Positions 21,647-33,200 of a DNA stretch of 64,000 nucleotides are shown piece by piece (the stretch's first letter is position 1; each line of letters starts with the position of its first letter). Made by a program: the position numbers and the translations under genes. The notes under the pieces are model-generated. The model was not told the origin of the DNA, made no database searches, and saw nothing but the letters and a program-made list of their open reading frames with translations. This stretch comes from Viscum album (Eukaryota > Streptophyta > Magnoliopsida > Santalales > Viscaceae): assembly GCA_963277665.1 (NCBI GenBank), contig OY728125.1:1719400889-1719464888 (forward strand), given 5' to 3'.

Positions 21647-22113
21647 TGTTGGCATCATTTTTCTCCTCAGATAGTGCCACACCGACTTTGTTAATGGGTG
21701 TGGGTTGGGTTGATGGTTGGTGGCCTAACCTCCACCTAATCATTCAACGGGAGAAGGAAGCATAAGGGGTGATGAGGCCTATAAAAGGAGGCTCTCCCCT
21801 CATCCAAAGATCATCCCATCATCAGCTTCATCTGGTTCTCATTCATTAGTTCAGATATTTGAGTTGTTTTTGTGTGTTTTATTTCCCCACTTATTCAAGA
21901 GAGATTTTACTAGGGTTTTCTCCTTGTAACAGTGAGGGAGTGCATACCCACTATTACCCCATAGTGATCCTTCTATTTGCTCGTGGTTTTTACCCCTTTC
22001 ATTTGGAGGGGGGTTCCATATTACAAATGGATTCCATTTTATTTCTGCATTTTGCACATTATATTATACCATGATTATCTCTGCACCAGTGGGTCAATCA
22101 TTTACGGTCCCAA
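21647..22113 (+). repeat. 5' LTR of the copia element
   Basis: Begins TGTTGG. It contains a TATA box (21780-21787) and shares with the 3' LTR long blocks such as GGCTCTCCCCTCATCCAAAG and TTCAAGAGAGATTTTA. Similarity fades after the CATCATTT block at about 22100. The end is placed at about 22113 but could be as late as 22160, where TGGTATTAATAATTC may be a degraded initiator-Met tRNA binding site. Confidence 0.85.
21780..21787 (+). promoter_or_regulatory. TATA box of copia 5' LTR
   Basis: TATAAAAG in the context GGCCTATAAAAGGAGG. The matching site in the 3' LTR is TATAAAAA at 26410-26417. Confidence 0.75.
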
Positions 22114-22300
22114 GAAGCCGTAACATATGCAAGGTTATGGCCTGGTGTTGTTCATGTTTCTGGTATTAATAATTCTTGTAAATTTGAGTATGCTATGTGC
22201 TTGCAACTCCAGTTGATATTTCACATCAGAAAAATATTATTGAGATTATTAAATAAAATTTTGTGAAATGTATGAGTTTCTGGACTAATGATGTGACTAA

Positions 22301-23060
22301 ATGGAAGAGAAATTCGAGATTGAAAAATTCAATGATAGTGAATTTTTTTTGTGGAAAATGAATATGTAGGCAATGCTATGGAAGGATAATTGCCTACTGG
22401 ATATTGGAGAAAAGACAAAGGGTGTGAAAGGGGATAAATTGAATGAAATAGATAGGAATTTTATTTCAAACATTCATTTGTCTTTGGCAGATGGGGTCCT
22501 ATCGAGCATTTTGGCGAAAAAGACGGCATAGGAAATATGAGTTACTTTGACAAAGTTATACGAGGCCAAGCCACTACACAACAAAATTTTCCTGAAGAGG
22601 AAATTGTACACTCTTCAGATTCCGAAGTCAAAATAGGTGACTGACCACATCAATAACCTCAATACTATGTTTGCTCAGCTCATGACATTGGGCTATAATA
22701 TTTTGGATACTGAACGTGCAGAGATTCTACTCTAGAGTTTATCGGATTTGTATGACCAACTCATCATCCACCTCACCAACAATATCCTGACGGATATGCT
22801 ACTCTTGAATGATGCTCCAGCCATAGTTCATGAAGAAGAATTTCAATGAAAGGACAAGGATAGACAGACAACTACACACCAAGCAGAGGCTCTGTAAATT
22901 GAGAGATGAAGGATGACGGAGCATTGTTCCAGTGGGAGCCAAAATCATGGCAGGTCCAAATCAAGAAGTTAGAATAATAATGTCCCATGTTTCAATTATT
23001 TCAAGAAGGGGAAATTCAAGAAGGATTGTTGGAATAAGAAGAATGATAAAAACATCTCTC
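22301..23060 (+). pseudogene. Copia gag with damaged zinc knuckle
   Basis: Starts at ATG 22301 with EEKFEIEKFNDSEFFLWKMN, the usual copia gag opening. It continues through KDNCLLDIGEKTKGVKGD, NIHLSLADGVLSSILAKKT, LYEAKPLHNKIFLKRKLYTL and DHINNLNTMFAQL to SLSDLYDQLI (UBN2-type gag domain). Stops interrupt it near 22368, 22530 and beyond. The zinc knuckle near 22988-23035 reads CFNYFKKGKFKKDCWNKK. Only the first and last cysteines of the expected C-C-H-C set remain; the second Cys is now Tyr and the His is now Lys. Gag packages the element RNA. This copy could not do so. Confidence 0.87.
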
Positions 23061-23129
23061 AGTGGAATGTGGAAAGTATATCGAGAAATGGAGATATACT
23101 AGTTAGTGAAGAGACGGCGACTGATGGAA

Positions 23130-24340
23130 GAAAACATCATCACAATAATTCATGGATTATCGACTCAGGAGAAACATGGAACTTGATGTCTCTATGATAT
23201 TGGTTTAACCAATATGAAACCAACTCAGAAGGGCTTGTGTACATGGGGATTGATCACACCCTAAATATCGTTGGATTCGGTACCATCAAACGGATGATTC
23301 ATGATGGTATTGTTCGAATAATCGAAGGAGTACAACATGTTAAGGGCTTGAAGAAGAACATATTGTCTTTAGGACAATATGATGAAATTGGACATAAGAC
23401 ACCCATACAGAATGGATTGATGAGAATTTTGAAGGGGGCGCTTGTGGTAATGAAGGAATAGAAGATCTCAAAGAACCTGTACGTGCTTATGGGTGAAACA
23501 TATAAGGAGGAAGAGATAGTTGTTGCCTCAACTACCTCGATGGAAGCATTGATGGATTTATGGAATCAAAATCTTGACCATATGTTAGAACGTGGACGGA
23601 ATATTCTTTCGAATCAAAAGTTTCTACCTAGGTTGACAATGGTATCCTTACTATTTGGTGAGCATTTTGTTTTGAGCAAACAACACAGGTTAATGATCTG
23701 GATGTCAACAGCGAGAAGTCACGAATTATTGAAATTGATCCATTCTGAAATTTGAAAAGAAATACTTATTTCCTTAGGAGGAGAAAGGTACTTTGTATCA
23801 TTCATTGATGATTATTCTAGGAGATGTTGGGTGTACCCAATCAAGAGGAAGGAAGATATTTGTGTAGTCTTCAAAACATTCAAAGTGTGGAAGGAGATTC
23901 ACACTAGATGATGATCAAGTGTCTAAGGACTGAAAATCATGAAGTATTTACAAGTGAGGAATTTGATACTTTTTTTCAAAAAGAAGGAATAAAGAGGCAG
24001 TTCAAGGTGGAATACACTCCTCAGTAGAATGGAGTGGTAGAGAGGATGAAAAAAACCCTATTAGATAGAACAAGGACATTTTTGAAGACTACAAAAATTG
24101 CCAAAACATTTTGGGCAGAAGAAATGAATACTACCTGTTATGTGATAAACTGATCCCCTTTAATGGTTATTGATCTAAAGACACCAAAAGAAATGTGGAC
24201 TGGTAAACTAGCTAACTATTCCCAGTTACATACATTTGGAAGTCTTGTATATGAATTGTATAATGATTAGGAAAGATCGATGATGGATTCGAGATCCAGG
24301 AAATGTATCTTCTGGGGGTACGCTGATGGTGTGAAAGGGT
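23130..24340 (+). pseudogene. Copia protease and integrase (broken)
   Basis: The protease shows WIIDSGETWNL with the D-S-G catalytic triplet at 23162-23170. Two partly open segments follow (23237-23461 and 23483-23755) covering the rest of protease and the integrase N-terminal region, where DLWNQNLDHMLERGRNILS keeps one zinc-ligand His and has lost the other. The catalytic core reads ERYFVSFIDDYSRRCWVYPI, then CLRTENHEVFTSEEF, where an Asp is expected but Glu-Asn is present, and NGVVERM with the Glu. The domain continues with FGSLVYEL and RKCIFWGYADGVKGYCLWDP near 24230-24360. Stops at several points and loss of the second catalytic Asp mark it as dead. Confidence 0.86.
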
Positions 24341-24639
24341 ATTGTTTGTGGGACCCCAACCCTAAAAATTTATCATCAGCAGAGTTGTCAATTTTTTTAG
24401 ATGATAAGGTTAAAATGACAAATTATTGAGTCACGAATAAGAATAATACAGAAACTACAATAGTCGAAGTAGAAGGAAAAACCAAGGAATAATCAGTTTC
24501 CTCTAAAGAATTACTAGGGAATGATGATCAAGTACTGGTTGAGTTTGTAACACGTATGTCAACTTAGAAGAAAAGAGCACCAGTATGGCACTCATACTAT
24601 GTCACTGAGAGAAATATTACGTACTACTTATTGACGGAG

Positions 24640-26200
24640 GATGGGGAGCCATCATCTTTTGTATAGGCGACCCATAGTCCAGATGTATCCTCATGGATGG
24701 CGGCAACGTAGGAGGAACTTAAAGCCTTGCACATGGAAAAGAGTTGGGATCTTGTTCCATTACCTCATCGAAGGTTGGCTATCAAAAAAATGGGTCTTTA
24801 TGATCAAGTGGGATGGAAAGGACTAGGTGGAAATATATTTTTCATGAATGGTAGTAAAAGAATTTTCTTAGAAGGAAGGTATTGATTTCAATGAAATATT
24901 TTTCTTGTTGTTAGACTGATGACTGTTCGGTTAGTTTTGGCGATGTGTGCGATAGATAGTTTACATATAGAGCAGTTGGATGTGAAGACTGCTTTTCTCC
25001 ATAGTTATCTAGATGTAGAGATCTATATGCTCTAGCCAGAATGTTTTTTAGAAGAAGGAAAAGAGAACTTGGTTTGTAGGTTTATATTTTTTTATATGGT
25101 CTCAAATATGCATAGAGGTGTTGGTACAAGAGATTTGATTCCTATATCATGAGCTTTGGATATGACAGACTTCATTCAGATCCTTATGCATATTTCAAGG
25201 GTTTAGATGGTAATGATTTCAGCATTCTTTTGTTGTATGTAGATGACATGTTGGTTGCAGGCCCCAACAAAGATTAGATCCAAGAGACGAAGGTAGAGTT
25301 GGCTAGGGAGTTTGATATTATGGACATGAGACCAGCAAACAAGATTCATGGGATGCAGATTTACTGAGATAAAAATAATGAGGAGATTTGGATGTCACAG
25401 AAGAGTTAATTACTGTGAGTCTCAAAACGCTTCAACATGAAAGATTGTAGGCCAATAATTACCCACTTCCCACTAATTTCATCTTAACCTCAATTATGAG
25501 TCTAAGTAGTGAAGTTGAGAGGAATCTAATGTCTTGAGTTCTGTATTCATCAACAGTGGAAAGTATGATGTTCTCTATGGTTTGTACTGGACCAAACATT
25601 TCACATGTAGTGGGATTAGTTAGTCGGTACATGGAGAATCTAGGATGAGGGCATTAAATCATGGTGAAGAGGATCTTGAGATATATCCAGGAGGCCTCAA
25701 ATATTGAATTATGTTATGGAGGATGAGATTTTACTATTAGAGGCTATGTTGATTCAGATATTGTAGCAGATTCTAACAAGAGGATATCCACTATTGGTTA
25801 TGTGTTTACTCTTACAGGAGGAGCGGTGAGTTGTATTATGAAGTTATAATTAGTAGTGGATTTATCCACGATGGAGGCAGATTACATGGAAGCTACATCG
25901 TTTTGCAAAGAGGCAATTTGGATGAGAATGTTATTGGAGGAGTGCAGACACAAATATGAGAAGATTACATTATTTTGTGATAGTCAGAGAACCTTTCACA
26001 TTACAAGGGATCTAACTTTTCACTCCCAGATGAAGAAGATTGGGGTATAATATCACTTTGTCTTAGATGTGGTGGAGGGGGAAAGTGTGGACATGCAGAA
26101 GATTCATACTAATAACAATATGGCAGATTTACTGATGAATGAGATTAATATTGACAAGTTCATATTGTGTAGATCCTCAAGCGGTCTCAAAGATACATGA
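24640..26200 (+). pseudogene. Copia reverse transcriptase and RNase H (broken)
   Basis: The RT region begins near 24680 with SSWMAAT and LKALHMEKSWDLVPLP. It carries EQLDVKTAFLHSYLDVEIYM near 24972 and the intact active site LLYVDDMLVAG (YVDD codons 25236-25247). A frame change occurs between about 25080 and 25200. The stretch 25380-25850 is heavily shifted. RNase H is well preserved from 25856 (DLSTMEADYMEATSFCKEAI, then WMRMLLEE, ITLFCDSQ and YHFVLDVVEGESVDM), ending NIDKFILCRSSSGLKDT before TGA at 26198-26200. RT and RNase H copy element RNA into DNA in cytoplasmic particles. The stops preclude activity here. Confidence 0.88.
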
Positions 26201-26257
26201 ACAACATGGATTGGTAGATAGAAAGGATGCGTGGAGAAGTGATTGATTATCAATCAA

Positions 26258-26275
26258 ATCTCCACGTGAGAGATA
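26258..26275 (+). promoter_or_regulatory. Probable polypurine tract before the 3' LTR
   Basis: The purine-leaning run ACGTGAGAGATA lies directly before the TGTTGG start of the 3' LTR, where plus-strand priming occurs in copia elements. It is shorter and less pure than a working tract. Confidence 0.45.
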
Positions 26276-26742
26276 TGTTGGCATCATTTTTCTCCATGGA
26301 CGGTTCGGCCCCAACATTGTTAAAGGTGGTGGGATAGGTTGGTGGTTTGTGGCCAAACCCCCACCTAATAATTTAGTGGGATAAGGCAGCGGGAAGGGGT
26401 GAGGAGGTCTATAAAAAGAGGCTCTCCCCTCATCCAAAGATCATCCCTTCATCAGCTTCATCTGGGTCTCATCCATTAGTTCATATATTTGAGCGGTTTT
26501 TGTGAGGTTTATTTCCCCACTAATTCAAGAGAGATTTTATGAGGGTTTTCTCCTAGTAATAGTGAGGGAGTGTGTACCTTCTTTTACCACATAGTGATCC
26601 TTCTTTTTTCTCATGGGTTTTCCCTTTAATTTTGGGGTTTTTTCCACATTAAATCTAATGTCCCTTTTTTTCCTCATTTTTCACATTATTTTATCTCTTG
26701 ATTATAGCTACACCAGTGGGCCCATCATTTCAAATCCTAGTA
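26276..26742 (+). repeat. 3' LTR of the copia element
   Basis: Starts TGTTGGCATCATTTTTCTCC, the same first 20 bases as the 5' LTR. TATA box at 26410-26417. Homology to the 5' LTR is clear up to CATCATTT at about 26730. The end is set at 26742 by comparison and by a possible GAAGT duplication at 26743. Confidence 0.85.
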
Positions 26743-27240
26743 GAAGTCCCAGCCTCCATTTTTACATATAAGAAATGTGGCATGTCCTCCAAATCTGTTC
26801 AAACATTCATCGCATCGATTTACTCAGATCCAAGGATGTAAGTAAATTGAATCATCGTTATGTGATAACGAGTTTCACTTTTCTTTGGAGTTCGAAATAG
26901 CTACTTTTTTCACATATCTACATTTCCGGTAAATGTGGTCTTCTATCAATGTAGTACACTCTGAATTATAGTAGTTCAAGGGCTCCCTCAGATTGACCCT
27001 GGTAGAGGATATCATATGGCATGTCGCTCGATCCTTCTATGGAAGCAATTTATATGGCGATTTGAGGTTGATAATTTCTAAAGTACATGATATTTGTTCC
27101 GGCCGAAATAGGCGTACTAAAACCCTTGCATCCTGAGGCTAAAGGAGGCCCTGTGTGGTGCTTCTTTTCTTTTTTCCATTCCCCCACGTGATATTCACCC
27201 CTGTGAACAAATAAAAATCATTATTTTGTTCATTTTATTT
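26743..27240. other. Right flank of the copia element, no gene seen
   Basis: Composition is like the left half of the window. Nothing recognisable on either strand. It ends at a visible change to AT-rich DNA. Confidence 0.4.
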
Positions 27241-27243
27241 TAT

Positions 27244-27290
27244 ACATTATTATTATTATTATTATTTGTAACACATAATAATAATAAAAA
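27244..27290. repeat. ATT/AAT microsatellite pair
   Basis: A run of seven ATT triplets (27247-27267) is followed after about 10 bases by AATAATAATAA (27278-27288). The two can fold back on each other. It sits at the boundary where AT-rich DNA begins. Confidence 0.8.
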
Positions 27291-30200
27291 AATAATTATA
27301 ATAATAGTAAAACTTCTTCTATTATAGAAACAATGCACAAACTGTAATAATTATTATGATCAACTAATCACTCAGTGCATGTTTCCATTTACATAAAAGA
27401 GTGTGGTGCATGATTATGAGGGTCAATTATGATGAAACAAAAAAATTTAGATTTAAAATTATTTTTTATCCATATAAATTGAGAATATAATCTTTATGAA
27501 TTATAAGAAAAATATGATAATTGAAATGATGAATTACAATTTAATTTTTTTTTATGAACAAGTTTATTCAATAAAATTTAAAAGTGTTGATATTGAAAAA
27601 AGAATTATACAAACTCAGTCATCATTGTAATAAATCTATTACATGGACCATTAGATGTTAAAATAAATATTTGAAGAAAATTTAGGATATTGAGAAATTA
27701 AATAGTTTTCGATGGAAGTAATATTCAATAAGTGTTGGTTTTAAAAATGATATACATAAAGATAGTAGTGTTATGGGTGAGACACTGTAGGGGATGATCA
27801 TTATTATAGGTGAATGCAGCACAAAATAGTAAATTATATTATTTAAAAAGTATAATTAAAAGGTAAAATTTTCTCATATATATAAGGAATAAATACTAGG
27901 TAAATATCTATAATAATCCCAAAACAACAATGAGGAGTAACATAATAGGTATTGTTAAAATGATTACAATAGAAGTCTAATATGTAGTTGGAAGGTAACC
28001 CGTGAAAAAATATAATTTATATCAATGAAGGTGATTTTAGAAATTTTTATGGTTTTATTGTGTGTGTGGTTTCATGTCTTATTGTTGTTGATACAAAACA
28101 CCTCCTGATATACATAGGTGGGAGAATGAACAAACATAAAGACAATAACATCTTTGAAAGAAAATCATGATTCAAAGATGTTTGATAATAGTATTAAAAT
28201 GAATAATTGTTCTTGAGAATATAATAGAAATTTGTGGATTTATTAATCATTAAGAACACACATTAGAATAATTTTATATAATATGAACATCTATTCTAAA
28301 TAAAAAAAATGATATTTCAGAAAATTTAGAAATATTATTAATACAACTGGCATGTAAATTTTGTTGATTTTTCATTCACAGTACAGAAATATGAGAATCC
28401 ATGAATTCTGAACTAAATTTTCAATTTTCACCTCATATGTAATTTAAATAAACTGAATAATGTTGAATGATATAATTAAATATATTTTTACATTGTTAAT
28501 GATATTTTTTAATGAAAAAAGGAGTTGGATTGGAAATTATTTATGAAAAACTGATAAATGCTAAAGATGTTTCATTTATTGATGAGATTAAACATAATTA
28601 ATTTAGTTTATGATATAATTGTGATGATTTTAAGGAGTTTATTTCTCAAATAAAATGTTTAATTTATAATATTACGAAATATAGGGCTGACATATCTTGA
28701 GTGTTAGGATCCCATGGTTTTGTGTTTTATGTTGGAGAAGCGAGTGCTGGATTCTAATTGCATATATAATATATGAATAACTTTTTGGTTCAAAAAACAT
28801 AGTACTATATTATAGAACATGATAATGTTTTTAGTTAGGGATATAGATATATGAAATATTTATTTCTTAGATAATGATACAATCACAGTTTCCCAAACCC
28901 ATAAAATGTTAATGATTGTTAATTATATTTGCAAGGGAATTTTCATAAAAATGAGATAACCATTATAGTCAGTATACACTCACATGTCTAGAACTCTACA
29001 ACAAAAAACATGTGGGGATATTAGTTTCATTAAATAAACTAACTAATATACTAGAATTTCAAGAATTATTTTTATGTCTAAAAAATTAATATATCATTAT
29101 GTTTAAATGGTCTCAGACTATCAAAGAATCAAAATATCTTTTCTTTGAAGGGGATCATAACTAAAATTGCAAGTGAGTTTAAAAAAATAAAATTTTCTAA
29201 ATATCATGAAAACCCTAGAATAATACATGAGTATGAAAAAAACGAAACTCCAAAACAAAATGGAAGAATTGAATAGAATTACTAAAAACATACTATTATG
29301 GTAAGAACAATACAACCAGACCATGACAGTTCATGGTATATTTATTTGAAATCATTAATTACTCACAAAATTAATCAATTTTGTAGTAAAGACCAAATTA
29401 AGATATGAATCCACATAAAATGTTGTTCAATAATAGTATAAATCTAAAACTCTTTTCTGTTTTTGTGATTTTATGCTTCATGAAAAAGAATTACAGTAGT
29501 GGTGAGAATTTTTCTTGGAATGTATAAGATGAGATAATTCTTAGTTATACTCAAAATATATGTTCATATATATTTAAAAACAAAAAATCCAAGAGGATAC
29601 GTCCTGATGATGAAGTGAAAGTCATAACAAATAATGATGAGGTTAATGGATCATTAATTAAAGATGTGGAGGATGATGTTATCTGTATATTAACAGTAAC
29701 ATAGTTTGAAGAAAATAAAACAAAATCCATAATTTTGATGACGATTATATATATTCAAGTGTTGAGGGTGTGAATTTTGGAACTGCAATGAAAAATAAAA
29801 CTCAAAAAATTCATGTTTATGGAAATAATGACATTTGATATTATAATCAAGGTGTATAAAAAATATATAAAAGTATAACAACCAGACACACTTTTTTTGA
29901 TGGTTTACCCCCAAAATGATGATGAATCATTTGAGCTTTTTGAATATATTTAAATAATTAATGATGAAAATAATTAAATTGAAAAAAGTTGGATAATGGT
30001 ATTTGAACCATATATAAAAGAGAAAAAAAAAATTGGAAAAAATTAATTTTTATAGGGAAATTGATGTAAAAAAGGTAAGGTTGTAATGAAAAAAGCTATA
30101 TTGGTTATCAATGGGTATTCAAAAATTGAGGTTATTTAGTTTCATGAAATATTATTCCTTATATAATGATATGATACCGTTAAAATCCTTCTTTTTTATT

Positions 30201-33200
30201 TTAGTAAAAATGTATACCATTCAAATTGAAATAATGTTTGTATTCATTAATAGTGAACTCAATATGAATTTTTACATGGGGAAACACATATTATTTCAGG
30301 AAAATGAAGATGTAAAAAATATGTACATTGAATAAACAATTATATGGTTTGAAAAAAATACAATAAATATTTTTATTTCATGTAGGGAGGATATTTTACA
30401 TGAATGGATATCAGAAAAGAACATGTGGAAAACATATTGAATATGAGAAGAATAAAATATATACCTTATTATGATTAATTTTTTTGATGATATAATATTT
30501 TACTATAATTAATATTAATTATGTCTGGTTTTCCATAAAAATTCATTTAAAATTTGAGACACCTTAACATAGTGACATTGAATTGTTTTTTATATTTCAA
30601 ATATAAAAATTGATTGAAAAATTTTATTATTTAGTGAAGCATATTCTATTAGGTTAATGAAAATTTTTAGAATAGATTAAACTTGAGGGTTGTATACACT
30701 ATCTCTATTTGGCACAAATTTGTGTAATGATGATGAAGGGAATACTACGAATGATAAATAATTCCAAAAACATATCATTGTTTTTTGAATATTACTACCT
30801 CATGTCAAGATGTTGTGTTTGATTTTTTAATTTTTAAAATATATTAAACTAATCAAATGGGGTTAGATATCTTGGAAACAAAGAGAATAATGAGGTATAT
30901 AAAAATACATCCAATTATTTCCTATTTTCCACAAAAAAAATTACATGTAATTATGGGTTTTTAATAATTCTGACAAAGTTATTCAAATTGATTATATAAA
31001 GTACACATCTTGAGAATTATTCTTCATTGACAGAAGATATATGGAATGTGAAACCAAGAAGTAATCACCTATTATACTGAGATCTAAAAAAACCTTATTG
31101 TGTTTACGCATCACAATAATTCACACAAATTAATTTTATAAAGGCTCAACTTGAGGACATGAATGATACAACTAAGGTTCCACTGGTCATTGAATGTAAC
31201 GGCCACTATTATTATAATTTATCCAATAATTTATTAAAACCATCAATATCAAATAACATATATATTAAAATTCACCTTCTGGGGAAGAAGGTGGATACAA
31301 TAGTATTGAAAGATTAATTTTCCTATAAAGGATAAGGTATTTTACATTCCTTGAAAGCTATTCTAAACTATGTCTTCTTAAAAGTAGAGACTATGAATTG
31401 GTGGGAAACCCATCCCATAAAATTATTGAGTTATGATTATATGTTCATTCTTCATTTTATATAGATTTTTATTATTATAAAGTGTAATATATAATCATTA
31501 GTGGGAATACCATTTTTTATTTTAATATTTCAATTTTCTTGTTTAGTTGAGAGTAGGAAAATGCTTTAAAATGTGCTTGAATTGTTCATTAAATATTGTT
31601 TCTGAGATGGTATGATAGGATAAATTTCTATTGTATGTCCATTATATCTGAACTAATCTCTCTTGTTTCATATATAGTGACAACTCAAGTAAAAATAAAG
31701 GTTATTTAATAAATTTCTATTGAATTAAATAGAATAGTACCACATGTGCTAAGAGCTTATATATTTTTTAACAACAAGGGGGTTCGAAGAGGTATATGAA
31801 TTTCAACAAAATGTCATGAGTGGGAACATGAATGATTTTAGAACATGTGAATATAATATGATATTGGTGAAATGTATTGTATTGAAATAAAAATGTGACG
31901 GGTAATATTATTGAACCCATTTTTTATGTTTTTTATTTTTTTGTACATGTGGTCAAGTTTTTATAATAATTGAGATGGCTAAAGACATGGATAAAGGGAT
32001 GGATGAGGTGTTCAGAAAAGAGTTTTCAATGTGGAAGTGTTCATGAAAGATAAATTATATGTAGAAGGTTTTATATACTACATTTTTAAGGAATATATCT
32101 TATGTTTATATATCATAATATGTCATTATTGTGGACGGATGATCCATTGAATCATGAGGTTATTGTTTCTTAGTTTTACACTAAAATTAATTATTAAATA
32201 TGATTAGACAAGGATTGATTATTGTATTGATGATATGTAAGAATAATATAATATCATGAAAGTATAACATAGTTATTTAATTAGCTATATAAGAGTTTCA
32301 TTATGTCATGCTATTATAAGTTTGAGAAATTTAGGATTAATCATGAGTCTACGCTATGATATATATGAATAACTCAGATGTATGTATGCAAAATTATATA
32401 TTTCTAAATAGTATTTATGAGAAAATCATCTCTACAAGGATTTTAATGTTGTGTTATGTATGAAATTATCCAAAAAATCATGAAATACATAAAATTGTAT
32501 TTGAGTATTATTTAATAATTCTAATATTTATAAATATAAGTTAGATTAAATCCATCCCATATAAGAATAATATGTATTTTATGTAAAAGTAACCTAATAG
32601 TTTCAATGTCTATGTAAGATACATTAGAGTGTAATGTAATCTTAAATGGGTCTCTCTTTTTTCATTTAAAATTAAACCATGAGGTTCTATATTATTTTTT
32701 AATTATTAAATACATTAAATATTAATGGTATAATCCATGTTACTAGATAAGATTTATTATGATATTTAGAGAAATATTTCAATCCATTAGTAGATGATTT
32801 ACAAATATTATGTCATTATTTCTTGAGATCTTCTATTAATTAAAAATTGGGGTCTATTTAATGATTAAATATAAAATAATATGAGTCATAAAAGTGATTA
32901 AATAAGAATATAAATATGAAACATAAATTATATTATAGCTGGTTAAAAAAATTTGATCCCTTCTATCGAGACAAATACATAATGATTTCCCAATAGGTCT
33001 TTACAGTAGTTCTGAATAAGAAAGACATGTGACTAATTTACATTGAATTTAAATCAGAAATTACATATAATAAAATAACCTTATATTAATTTATATTCTT
33101 TCAATATTAGAAAATATTATTAAGTTAATTCTAAAAAAAATCATTGATAAGAAGATAACCAAAAAGGATTACTATACAGAAGAATTAGAGGAAGATCCTA

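Larger units (their letters stand above)
21647..26742 (+). mobile_element. Ty1/copia retrotransposon (TNT1-94 type), full-length but dead
   Basis: Two LTRs bracket a gag-PR-IN-RT-RNase H reading in copia order on the + strand. The 5' LTR starts at 21647 (TGTTGGCATC) and the 3' LTR at 26276 (identical start). They match over about 450-465 bp but differ at roughly one position in five or six, indicating an old insertion. The internal region (about 4.1 kb) carries one polyprotein frame with many stops and a few shifts. GAAGT occurs just left of the 5' LTR (21642-21646) and at 26743-26747, a possible target duplication. It is weak, because the 3' boundary of the LTRs is blurred. The protein wording resembles Tork/TNT-type elements, stated as likely only. 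Confidence 0.9.

Noticed and set aside
28986..29004. CTCTACAACAAAAAACATG as a CACTA-type terminus
   Set aside because: The first base pattern is CTCTA, not CACTA, and no partner end was seen.
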